Shown in pieces: positions 1 through 5,921 of a stretch of 6,102 nucleotides of DNA; position 1 is the first letter of the stretch; every line of letters starts with the position of its first letter. This DNA is from Acidobacteriota bacterium (lineage in GTDB: Bacteria; Acidobacteriota; Blastocatellia; Pyrinomonadales; Pyrinomonadaceae). A program made the position numbers and the translations under genes. The notes under the pieces are model-generated. The model was not told the origin of the DNA. It did no database searches and worked only from the letters and a program-made list of their open reading frames with translations. The stretch spans positions 1-6,102 of the forward strand of contig JAEZJR010000268.1 in assembly GCA_023415725.1 (NCBI GenBank), written 5' to 3'.

Positions 1-10
1 GTTCAGACAA

Positions 11-58
11 TCGGTCAGGGTGACCGAATCGGTCATTCAGGTTGACCGGATTTGACCG
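11..58. promoter_or_regulatory. Array of five TGACC/GGTCA half-sites, candidate activator-binding region
   Basis: GGTCA occurs at 13-17 and 31-35, and TGACC at 21-25, 43-47 (with one base offset, core 43-47) and 53-57. The first pair forms a perfect inverted repeat, TCGGTCA-GGG-TGACCGA (11-27). The second pair, CGGTCA (30-35) and TGACCG (43-48), is inverted with a 7-nt spacer. The last two are direct TTGACCG copies at 42-48 and 52-58, exactly 10 nt apart, about one helical turn. The cluster lies roughly 80-127 nt upstream of the start site predicted from the sigma-54-like element at 112-126, a typical distance for enhancer-binding activator sites. The regulator is unknown. The repeats are seen directly; their role is inference. 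Confidence 0.5.
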
Positions 59-111
59 ACAGGGGGAATTCAAGAAAAAGTTAAACCATCCTTTCGCAAC
101 ATTTAGCTCCG

Positions 112-126
112 TGGCACGCGCATTGT
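112..126 (+). promoter_or_regulatory. Putative sigma-54 (-24/-12) promoter of the S8 peptidase gene
   Basis: The sequence TGGCACG, four bases, then TTGT matches the sigma-54 consensus TGGCACG-N4-TTGC at all but the last base. The -24 GG is at 113-114 and the -12 dinucleotide (GT instead of GC) at 125-126, with the correct spacing. Transcription would begin near 138, giving a leader of about 60 nt before the ATG at 200. The deviation at the -12 position is a real weakness because that GC is usually conserved. Support comes from the half-site array at 11-58 upstream and from the absence of a convincing sigma-70 pair in this leader. Confidence 0.45.
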
Positions 127-191
127 AATAAGAACGGCGGCGGAAACCCTACCGCCCCTTTCAAATTCTCTCACCCGGCTCAAAAGCCCCC

Positions 192-195
192 GGAG
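192..195 (+). promoter_or_regulatory. Shine-Dalgarno site of the S8 peptidase gene
   Basis: GGAG ends four bases before the ATG at 200, which is short but acceptable spacing. It supports this start, and the N-terminus translated from it is a good signal peptide. A small hairpin, GGCT-CAAA-AGCC (177-188), ends just before it; its effect is unknown. Confidence 0.6.
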
Positions 196-199
196 CAAA

Positions 200-2821
200 A
201 TGATCTCAACCACCATCCGCAATAGTTTCTTCAGGAAAGCTGCCGCCATCATGCTGCTGGCTGCGTTCCTTCTCTCCAACTCCGCCGTCGCCGCATACGC
301 GTCGATCAACAACAGCGAAATGCTGGCGGCCGCGTTCACAACGGACCTGACCCGCCTCGGACGCGAGGGGAGGCTCCGCGAGAGCGTGAGCTTCGGCGCG
401 GAGGTCGACAGGCTCGTAGAGGTGCTGCGTAAAGCTGGTGCGAAGCAGCCGCTCGTCGTTGATGAGACGGGGAACGTGCAGGACGAGATCGTGGAGCAGG
501 CGGCACTTCGGCTCGCCGGTGAACAGAAGTTCTCGATCGTGAAGCTCGAGACGACGAAGATCTACTCGAACGCGAAGACGGAGGCTGAGATCGCGGCCGC
601 GATAAACCAGGCGGTCGAAGAAGCCGCTGCGATGAAGGCGGTGCTGTTCGTCAACGATATCGCGACGCTGCCGGATGCGGCGGGTGTACTCGCAGCGGTG
701 AAGGACGGAAAGCTCCGAGTGATCGCGGGGAGCACGAAGTCGGCGTTCGTTGAGAAGTTCGCGAAGAACGCGGAATTGCTGCCGCTTTTCGAGGTTATCG
801 AGGTTTCGGCTACGGCTGCGGCCCCGACGATAAACGATAACGAAACTAACACTGCCGACAGCGGCTTCCGCGGCGACAAGGTCTCGCCGGACATCCGCTC
901 GCTGATGGCGAAGGACCCCTCGGGCACGAAGCGGATAGAGGCAATCGTCCAGGCGAAAGACGCCGACAACGCAGAGCTCCGCACGCTGATGAAGCAGGGT
1001 GCTGTTAAGATTTCGAGCCGTATCGGACGCGGCGACACGCTCGTCGTGAACGCTTCCCTTTCGGCGATCAACCAACTCGCTGAGAGCGGGCTTATCAATT
1101 ACGTTTCCCCCAACCGCGTCACGAAAAGCACCGGGCACGTCGAAACTACGACCGGTGCTGATGCGGTACGCTTCGCCAATACCGCAACGACCGCGGCCGC
1201 GGGCCTCGACGGTACGCAGATCGGGATCGCCGTGCTCGACTCGGGCGTTTTCGCGGGGCACGCGGGCTTTAAGAATTCGGTAGGCGTTTCGCGGGTGAAG
1301 GCAGCGGTGAACTTCACCGATTCGGCGAATGCGGGTGATACATACGGGCACGGCACGCATGTCGCGGGCCTTGCTGCGGGCAACTCTGCCAACAACGGGG
1401 GTGCCTATCGCGGTGTCGCTCCGGACGCGAACATCCTCAGCGTCAAGGTGCTGAACGACAACGGTGTGGGGCAGACCTCTTGGCTGCTGAAAGGGCTCGA
1501 CTGGGTCCTCGCGAACCGGAACGTGCACAACATTCGCGTGGTGAACCTGAGCCTCGGCACGGCCGCGATCGATACTTACACGAACGATCCGCTTTGCCTC
1601 AAGGTGAAAGAACTCGCAGAGGCCGGGATCGTCGTGGTCGCGGCGGCGGGCAACCTCGGCAAAGGGCCCAACGGCGAAAAGCGTTACGGTACGATCCACT
1701 CACCCGGTAACAGCCCCTACGCGATCACGGTCGGCGCGGCGAACACCTTCCAGACGGACGCACGCAACGACGATGCGGTCACCACATACACTTCCCGCGG
1801 CCCGACCCGCAGCTTCTTTACGGATGCCAATGGCCGCCGCGTTTACGACAACCTAGCGAAGCCGGACCTCGTTGCACCGGGCAACAAGCTCGTGTCGTAC
1901 CGCCCCGCGACAAGCGCGATCGCCGGGATGAGCCCGGATTCGGTCCTGCCGTCGGCGTCAGACAATGACGGGCTGATGGTGCAGAGCGGCACGTCGATGT
2001 CTTCACCGATCGTTTCGGGTGCGGCGGCGATGCTGATGGAAGCGAACCCGCGGCTGACGCCCGGTATGGTCAAGATGCTGCTTCAGTATTCAGCACAGCC
2101 GATCGCCGGGGGCGACACGTTCGAACAGGGTGCCGGGCTGCTGAATATCGACGGTGCGGTCAAGCTCGCAAAAGTGGTGCGTGCTGACGCCGATTTCGCG
2201 AAGATGCCGCGAGGCTCGTCGATGCTGGCGAAGAGTTCCACACTGCCGGCCGCGGCGACGACGATCGCGGGCCACACGTTCCGTTGGGCACAATTGATCA
2301 GGTCGAACTATTCGACGATCACCGGCTCGAACCTGGTCGCCAAATACCAGGACGTTTACGACACGGGTGCAAACTTCAGCGACGGGATCATCGTTGCGGG
2401 CGGCACGTTCGCCATCGACCCGGAATATTATTCGAACGGTCTCAGCATCTCCTCCAACGCTGTGGTCAGCGACGGCGGGCCGATGGGCAGCGGAAACGTG
2501 CTACTATCCGCCGGGGTGCTGATCGGGGACGGGGTCCTCATTGGTGACGGCGTTCTCATTGGCGATGGGGGAGGAGTACTCATTGGCGATGGGGGCGGGG
2601 TCCTGATCGGTGACGGCGGCGGTGTTCTCATCGGCGACGGCGTATTGATCGGTGACTGGTTCCGCGACGGCGTGCTCATCGGTGACGGGGTACTGATCGG
2701 CGATGGTGTGTTGATCGGTGACGGCGTGCTGATAGGCGATGTTGTTTTGATCGGCGATGGGGGGGGGGTTCTTATCGGGGACGGCGTTCTTATCGGCGAT
2801 GGGGTGCTGATCGGGGACTGA
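200..2821 (+). CDS. Exported S8 (subtilisin-like) serine peptidase with pseudo-AAA+ pro-region and VLIGDG repeat tail
   Basis: This is a secreted endopeptidase of the subtilase family, 873 residues, much longer than a minimal subtilisin precursor. Residues 1-34 are a signal peptide: a basic start, a hydrophobic core at about 14-31, and AVA or AYA cleavage sites. Residues 45-202 align with the first AAA+ core of ClpB/ClpC but lack its ATP-binding residues. Residues 235-310 resemble an I9-type propeptide (EAIVQ, GA, a final YVSPNR). The S8 domain spans about 338-655 with an intact triad: Asp347 (VLDSGV), His384 (HGTHVAG) and Ser599 (SGTSMSSP), plus the oxyanion Asn485 (AAAGN). Residues 660-770 are a beta-rich linker, and 773-873 hold 15 VLIGD units running to the last codon. 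No membrane anchor, sorting signal or autotransporter barrel is seen. The gene has its own leader and terminator, so it appears monocistronic. The substrate is unknown. The peptidase call is very secure; the roles of the flanking domains are inferred. Confidence 0.95.
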   Translation: MISTTIRNSFFRKAAAIMLLAAFLLSNSAVAAYASINNSEMLAAAFTTDLTRLGREGRLRESVSFGAEVDRLVEVLRKAGAKQPLVVDETGNVQDEIVEQAALRLAGEQKFSIVKLETTKIYSNAKTEAEIAAAINQAVEEAAAMKAVLFVNDIATLPDAAGVLAAVKDGKLRVIAGSTKSAFVEKFAKNAELLPLFEVIEVSATAAAPTINDNETNTADSGFRGDKVSPDIRSLMAKDPSGTKRIEAIVQAKDADNAELRTLMKQGAVKISSRIGRGDTLVVNASLSAINQLAESGLINYVSPNRVTKSTGHVETTTGADAVRFANTATTAAAGLDGTQIGIAVLDSGVFAGHAGFKNSVGVSRVKAAVNFTDSANAGDTYGHGTHVAGLAAGNSANNGGAYRGVAPDANILSVKVLNDNGVGQTSWLLKGLDWVLANRNVHNIRVVNLSLGTAAIDTYTNDPLCLKVKELAEAGIVVVAAAGNLGKGPNGEKRYGTIHSPGNSPYAITVGAANTFQTDARNDDAVTTYTSRGPTRSFFTDANGRRVYDNLAKPDLVAPGNKLVSYRPATSAIAGMSPDSVLPSASDNDGLMVQSGTSMSSPIVSGAAAMLMEANPRLTPGMVKMLLQYSAQPIAGGDTFEQGAGLLNIDGAVKLAKVVRADADFAKMPRGSSMLAKSSTLPAAATTIAGHTFRWAQLIRSNYSTITGSNLVAKYQDVYDTGANFSDGIIVAGGTFAIDPEYYSNGLSISSNAVVSDGGPMGSGNVLLSAGVLIGDGVLIGDGVLIGDGGGVLIGDGGGVLIGDGGGVLIGDGVLIGDWFRDGVLIGDGVLIGDGVLIGDGVLIGDVVLIGDGGGVLIGDGVLIGDGVLIGD
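332..805 (+). other. Degenerate ClpB/ClpC-like AAA+ domain inside the peptidase pro-region
   Basis: Residues 45-202 of the peptidase follow the ClpB D1 core in order. FTTDLTRLGREGRL corresponds to the YTRDLT...QGKLDPVIGR stretch. EVDRLVEVL matches EIRR.IQVL. IVEQAALRLA matches IVEGLAQRI. VLFVNDIATL matches the Walker B region ILFIDELHTM. GKLRVIAGSTK matches the sensor-1 strand GELHCVGATT. NAELLPLFEV matches DAALERRFQKV. The first 65 residues align without a gap at about a quarter identity to E. coli ClpB as I remember it. The Walker A Lys-Thr is Gln94-Asp95, the Walker B Asp-Glu is Asn152-Asp153, and the two arginine fingers are Pro195-Leu196. The helical lid subdomain is absent. The domain is therefore unlikely to bind or hydrolyse ATP, consistent with a position beyond the membrane. 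Its function is unknown. Confidence 0.6.
2516..2818 (+). repeat. Fifteen-unit coding minisatellite encoding VLIGD(G) hexapeptides
   Basis: Fifteen VLIGD units begin at residues 773, 779, 785, 793, 801, 809, 815, 825, 831, 837, 843, 849, 857, 863 and 869 of the S8 peptidase. Most are spaced by 6 residues (18 nt). Four are spaced by 8 because of a GGG spacer, and one by 10 because of a WFRD insertion. Read as I-G-D-G-V-L, the unit satisfies the left-handed beta-helix hexapeptide pattern [LIV]-[GAED]-x-x-[STAV]-x. All units are identical in protein, but their third codon positions vary widely: Val uses all four codons and Leu uses CTG, CTC, CTT and TTG. The array ends exactly at the stop codon. 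The beta-helix fold is inference. Confidence 0.93.
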
Positions 2822-2899
2822 CGCATCGTGTGTCAGGTCAATTTGACGGCACCAGACAATTTCCTCTGGACAACTTAATAACGCTGAATTGATAATTTG

Positions 2900-2930
2900 A
2901 GGGAGGCCTTCTCCGGCCTCCTTATTTTTT
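2900..2930 (+). terminator. Rho-independent terminator of the S8 peptidase gene
   Basis: GGAGGCC (2902-2908) pairs perfectly with GGCCTCC (2915-2921) across a 6-nt loop. The stem can be extended by a G-T and an A-T pair. The T-rich run TTATTTTTT (2922-2930) follows. It lies about 80 nt after the peptidase stop codon and separates that gene from the downstream c-di-GMP gene. Confidence 0.85.
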
Positions 2931-3002
2931 CGGACTCCCACCCTGCCGAATTACCCCCATATCCAATTTGGATCGTTTTGTCTTTTCTTGAGAATTTCGG
3001 AA

Positions 3003-3007
3003 GGGAG
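3003..3007 (+). promoter_or_regulatory. Shine-Dalgarno site that sets the GTG start at 3011
   Basis: GGGAG ends three bases before the in-frame GTG at 3011. The longest open frame would begin at a TTG at 2897, but that codon sits at the edge of the terminator hairpin, has no ribosome-binding site, and would add 38 residues not typical of a signal-anchor N-terminus. The GTG places a single membrane helix about 20 residues from the N-terminus. Confidence 0.6.
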
Positions 3008-3010
3008 ATC

Positions 3011-4975
3011 GTGAACGTATTCCTCGCAAAACCGACCGCGATCGGTCCGCTCCTCCAACTGGCGGAAACGGATCTGTTCGTCCTCACGGCGGCGGCCATC
3101 ATCGCAGCACTGCCGGTGGGTGCGGCGATCTACCTCGCTTTCCGGCTGCATCAACGCAGCGCAAAAGCCGCTGAAGAGCGGGAGGCAAAGGCCCGCGAAT
3201 ACGAGCGGGAGGTGGAGGATCGCTCCATGGCCCTAAAGGAATCGGAAGAGCGTTTCCGCCGGGCGTTCGATAACGCCCCGATCGGGATCGCGCTTGTTTC
3301 CCCTACAGGTCAGTGGCTGAAGACCAACCGTGCGCTTACGAAGATCCTCGGCTACATGCCTGAGGAGTTCCGGTCGCGATCCTTCCATTCGATGATGTTC
3401 GAGGAGGACCTCGGCAACACCCTATTGAAGCTTAACGAGGTGCTCGCCGGGACCGTCGAGGGTTACCAGAGCGAGCAGCGCTACATCCACAAGGACGGCT
3501 CGACCGTCTGGGCCTCGTGGAGCGTCTCGACTGACGGGGCGAAGTCGGAAAAGCTCACCAACCTCATCTTCCAGATCCAGGACATAACGGAGAAGAAGCA
3601 CGCCGAACAGCGGCTGCAGCATGAAGCGACGCATGACGCGTTGACGGGACTGCCGAACCGGGCCCACTTCATGAGGCGGCTCGACGAGGCGCTGAGGAAA
3701 CGTAAGCGCAACCCCAAATATGCGGTGAGCGTGCTTTTCATCGACCTGGACCGCTTCAAGTACGTCAATGACAGCCTCGGGCATTTCATCGGCGACGAAT
3801 TGCTGGTAGCTATCGCCCAGCGGCTGAACGCCTCGATGCGCCCGCCCGACATGGTCGCGAGGCTTGGCGGCGACGAGTTCGTTGTGCTGGTGGAAGGGCG
3901 GTATTTTTCCGAAAAGATGACGCGGATCGCCGAGCGGATCCAGAAGAAGATCAGTTCACCGTTCAAGCTTCGCGGGCACGAGGTCTTCACCACGGCAAGC
4001 ATCGGGATCCTGCAGGTCTCGGAGGAGCATCTTTCATCCGAGGACGTCATCCGCGACGCCGACACGGCGATGTACCACGCGAAGCGTTCCGGCAAGGCGC
4101 GGCACGAGGTCTTCGACGAATCGATGCGGGACGCGGTGCGAGAGACGCTCACGCTTGAGACGGACCTTCGCAAGGCGATCCAGAAGGAGGAGATCGAGCT
4201 TTATTATCAACCGATCTTCTCGCTTGCGGACGGCACTATCCACAGCCTCGAAGCTTTGGCGAGGTGGGAGCATCCAACATCTGGCGTGATCTCGCCGGAG
4301 CGGTTCATCCCGCTCGCGGAGGAGATAGGCGTGATCGACCACCTCGGCGAACAGCTTCTCGCGAGGGCTTGCCGCGAGGTGCAGGCCATCCGCGAACGGA
4401 TCGGCGGCAATCCCACGTTCAAGCTAAGCGTGAATCTGTCGTCGTGCCAGTTTGCGCAGCACGACCTTGTGGACATGATCGCGACCACGCTCGACGAAAC
4501 CGGATTCCCCGCCAACAGGCTAAAGCTTGAGATCACGGAGACCGTCTTCTTCGAACACCACGACCGTGCGATCGAGATGCTGAACCACCTTCGAGCACTC
4601 GGGATCACGACGGACGTCGACGATTTCGGCACCGGCTATTCCAACTTCGGATACCTTGTGCGGCTGCCGATCTCGACGCTGAAGATCGACCGGTCGTTCG
4701 TTACGATGATGGATGAAAACTCAGCGAACCGTGAGGTGATCCGGACGGTGATCGCACTCGCCAATAATCTTGGGCTCAGCGTCATCGCGGAGGGTATCGA
4801 AACCGAGCATCACCGAGACCAGCTCCGCTCGCTCGGCTGCCACTACGGGCAGGGGTATTTGTTCGCTCGGCCGATGGACTCGGAACAGATCGAGACGTTC
4901 ATTAACGACCACGGCCACATCTCTATGGTGCCGACCGTGTCGGGGGATCTGCCCGAGTTGTCGACGGTGCATTAG
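3011..4975 (+). CDS. Membrane-anchored PAS-GGDEF-EAL cyclic-di-GMP synthase/phosphodiesterase
   Basis: This protein makes and/or degrades the second messenger c-di-GMP at the inner membrane. From the GTG start it has 654 residues. One transmembrane helix lies at about 22-44 and is followed by a charged, probably coiled-coil linker (48-80). A PAS domain with its PAC tail spans about 74-198 and ends in the usual QDITEKKHAE linker. The GGDEF domain covers about 199-367, with an intact GGDEF at 286-290 and an RxxD inhibitory site (R277, D280) exactly five residues upstream. The EAL domain covers about 380-634, with E414-A415-L416, N475, E507 and E510 (EITET), D537-D538 (DDFGTG), K558, E594 and Q614 all present. 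Both active sites therefore look competent; the net activity cannot be told from sequence. No periplasmic sensor domain is present, so the input is probably sensed by the cytoplasmic PAS domain. The ligand is unknown. The peptidase terminator upstream suggests an independent promoter, but I see no convincing one in 2931-3000. Confidence 0.95.
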   Translation: MNVFLAKPTAIGPLLQLAETDLFVLTAAAIIAALPVGAAIYLAFRLHQRSAKAAEEREAKAREYEREVEDRSMALKESEERFRRAFDNAPIGIALVSPTGQWLKTNRALTKILGYMPEEFRSRSFHSMMFEEDLGNTLLKLNEVLAGTVEGYQSEQRYIHKDGSTVWASWSVSTDGAKSEKLTNLIFQIQDITEKKHAEQRLQHEATHDALTGLPNRAHFMRRLDEALRKRKRNPKYAVSVLFIDLDRFKYVNDSLGHFIGDELLVAIAQRLNASMRPPDMVARLGGDEFVVLVEGRYFSEKMTRIAERIQKKISSPFKLRGHEVFTTASIGILQVSEEHLSSEDVIRDADTAMYHAKRSGKARHEVFDESMRDAVRETLTLETDLRKAIQKEEIELYYQPIFSLADGTIHSLEALARWEHPTSGVISPERFIPLAEEIGVIDHLGEQLLARACREVQAIRERIGGNPTFKLSVNLSSCQFAQHDLVDMIATTLDETGFPANRLKLEITETVFFEHHDRAIEMLNHLRALGITTDVDDFGTGYSNFGYLVRLPISTLKIDRSFVTMMDENSANREVIRTVIALANNLGLSVIAEGIETEHHRDQLRSLGCHYGQGYLFARPMDSEQIETFINDHGHISMVPTVSGDLPELSTVH

Positions 4976-4996
4976 ATCGGGATCGGTTAGTAAATA

Positions 4997-5036
4997 ACAC
5001 AAAGGGCACGGAGAATTTACTCCGTGCCCTTTGTGT
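4997..5036. terminator. Perfect 17-bp hairpin between convergent genes, probable bidirectional terminator
   Basis: ACACAAAGGGCACGGAG (4997-5013) and its exact complement (5020-5036) flank the 6-nt loop AATTTA. The hairpin begins 21 nt after the stop codon of the GGDEF-EAL gene and lies 46 nt past the sdhB stop on the other strand. On the minus strand it is followed by a moderately T-rich TATTTACTAA. On the plus strand no T-run follows, so it is a less classical terminator in that direction. Confidence 0.6.
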
Positions 5037-5059
5037 CTTCGACCTTGTGCGCTTTGTGT
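5029..5059. repeat. Direct CTTTGTGT repeats next to the intergenic hairpin
   Basis: CTTTGTGT occurs at 5029-5036, as the end of the hairpin's right arm, and again at 5052-5059, followed by TTAAAAAAA. A related CTTGTGCG lies between them. The hairpin's left arm could pair with either copy. The pattern resembles dispersed intergenic repeats rich in CTTTGTG that I recall from other bacterial genomes. That resemblance is from memory and unverified. Confidence 0.4.
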
Positions 5060-5082
5060 TAAAAAAACCTACAGCGACCCGT

Positions 5083-5883
5083 TTATTTCTTTAGCCAGCC
5101 GAACAAGGCGTTGACGGTGATGTCGCGGTTGGTGTCGTAGATCGCCCGGGTGAGCGGGATGGACATCGGGCACACCTGCACGCAGTTTTGAGCGTTGCCG
5201 CAATTGGTGATGCCGTCGTCGCCCATCAGGCCGTCGAGCCGCTCGTCGATGTCGGTCTTCCCTGTCGGGTGCATGTTGAAGAGCCGGGCCTGAGCGATGG
5301 CCTGCGGGCCGATGTAGTTCTCTTCGTGATACTGCGGACACGCCTCGAGGCAGCAGCCGCACGTCATGCAGCGCGAATAGGCGTAGCGTTCCTGTGCGAC
5401 CTCATTCGAGATCACAGGGCCCGGCCCGAGGCTGTAACTGCCGTCGAGTTCGATCCAAGCATGCACCTGTTTGAGGTGTTCGAACATCCGCGAGCGATCC
5501 ACTTTCAGGTCGCGGACGTTCGGGAACTTGGTCATCGGCTCGAGCGTGACCGTGTCGCCGCCGGAGGCGAGCAGCAGGTCGTCGATCAGTGCCGAGCACG
5601 ATTGACGCACGCGGCCGTCGATGACCATCGTGCAGATGCCGCACACCTGCTCGAGGCAGCTCATGTCCCACACGGGCGGCGTGGTGGTCTTGCCCTCGAC
5701 AGTGACGGGGTTCTTCCGCACCTCCATCAACGCCGAGATGACGTTCAGGTTCCGGCGGTACTCCAGCTCAAAGGTTTCCCAATAAGCCGAGCCACCTTCC
5801 TTGTCCCGCCGCTGGATCTTCAGCTTGAACTTCGATGGCGGGTTTTCAAGCCGCTTCTTTTCGTGTGCGTTTGCCGGATTCAT
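5083..5883 (-). CDS. sdhB: Succinate dehydrogenase/fumarate reductase iron-sulfur subunit
   Basis: This subunit carries electrons from the flavin in SdhA to the membrane quinone site in complex II of the TCA cycle and respiratory chain, on the cytoplasmic face of the membrane. It has 266 residues. The N-terminal ferredoxin-like domain holds the [2Fe-2S] ligands C76, C81, C84 and C96. The C-terminal domain has C172, C175, C178 and C238 for the [4Fe-4S] cluster and C182, C228 and C234 for the [3Fe-4S] cluster, with spacing closely matching E. coli SdhB. Sequence blocks such as CMTCGCCLEACP, RLFNMHPTG and CGNAQNCVQVCP, and the WDMSCLEQVCG stretch, resemble the Bacillus-type enzyme, which usually works with menaquinone and a single SdhC anchor. 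An extra Cys177 sits beside the cluster motif. The ATG lies 38 nt after the sdhA stop, preceded only by a weak AAGAG. Fumarate reductase cannot be excluded from sequence alone. Confidence 0.95.
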   Translation of the reverse strand: MNPANAHEKKRLENPPSKFKLKIQRRDKEGGSAYWETFELEYRRNLNVISALMEVRKNPVTVEGKTTTPPVWDMSCLEQVCGICTMVIDGRVRQSCSALIDDLLLASGGDTVTLEPMTKFPNVRDLKVDRSRMFEHLKQVHAWIELDGSYSLGPGPVISNEVAQERYAYSRCMTCGCCLEACPQYHEENYIGPQAIAQARLFNMHPTGKTDIDERLDGLMGDDGITNCGNAQNCVQVCPMSIPLTRAIYDTNRDITVNALFGWLKK

Positions 5884-5921
5884 AAAAATTCGACTCTTTT
5901 CGTTTAACCCCTTGTCGGTGA

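Noticed and set aside
42..86. A sigma-70 promoter using TTGACC as the -35 box
   Set aside because: No acceptable -10 hexamer lies 16-18 nt downstream. TTGACCG is better explained as part of the half-site array.
206..1699. A 497-codon open frame on the minus strand opposite the S8 peptidase
   Set aside because: Its translation is Arg/His/Val-rich low-complexity sequence without a recognisable domain. It is the antisense shadow of a high-GC gene whose plus-strand product has a complete catalytic triad.
2516..2818. CRISPR array or RTX calcium-binding repeats
   Set aside because: There are no spacers, the units are about 18 nt and lie in frame within a gene, and the peptide lacks the GGxGxDxUx RTX nonapeptide.
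2428..2826. A minus-strand frame encoding a Pro/Ser/Thr repeat protein (SPISTPSP units)
   Set aside because: It is the exact complement of the VLIGDG-coding repeats. The plus-strand frame keeps its peptide constant while wobble bases vary, so selection acts on the plus strand.
2968..2996. A sigma-70 promoter for the GGDEF-EAL gene (TTGGAT and GAGAAT)
   Set aside because: Only a weak match to both boxes, and the implied start near 3002 would leave no room for the ribosome-binding site at 3003-3007.
3481..4173. A 230-codon minus-strand frame opposite the GGDEF domain
   Set aside because: It is Ser/Arg-rich shadow sequence with no domain, and the plus-strand product is clearly conserved.
5188..5907. 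A 239-codon plus-strand frame opposite sdhB
   Set aside because: It has no recognisable domain, and the opposite strand encodes SdhB with all iron-sulfur ligands intact.
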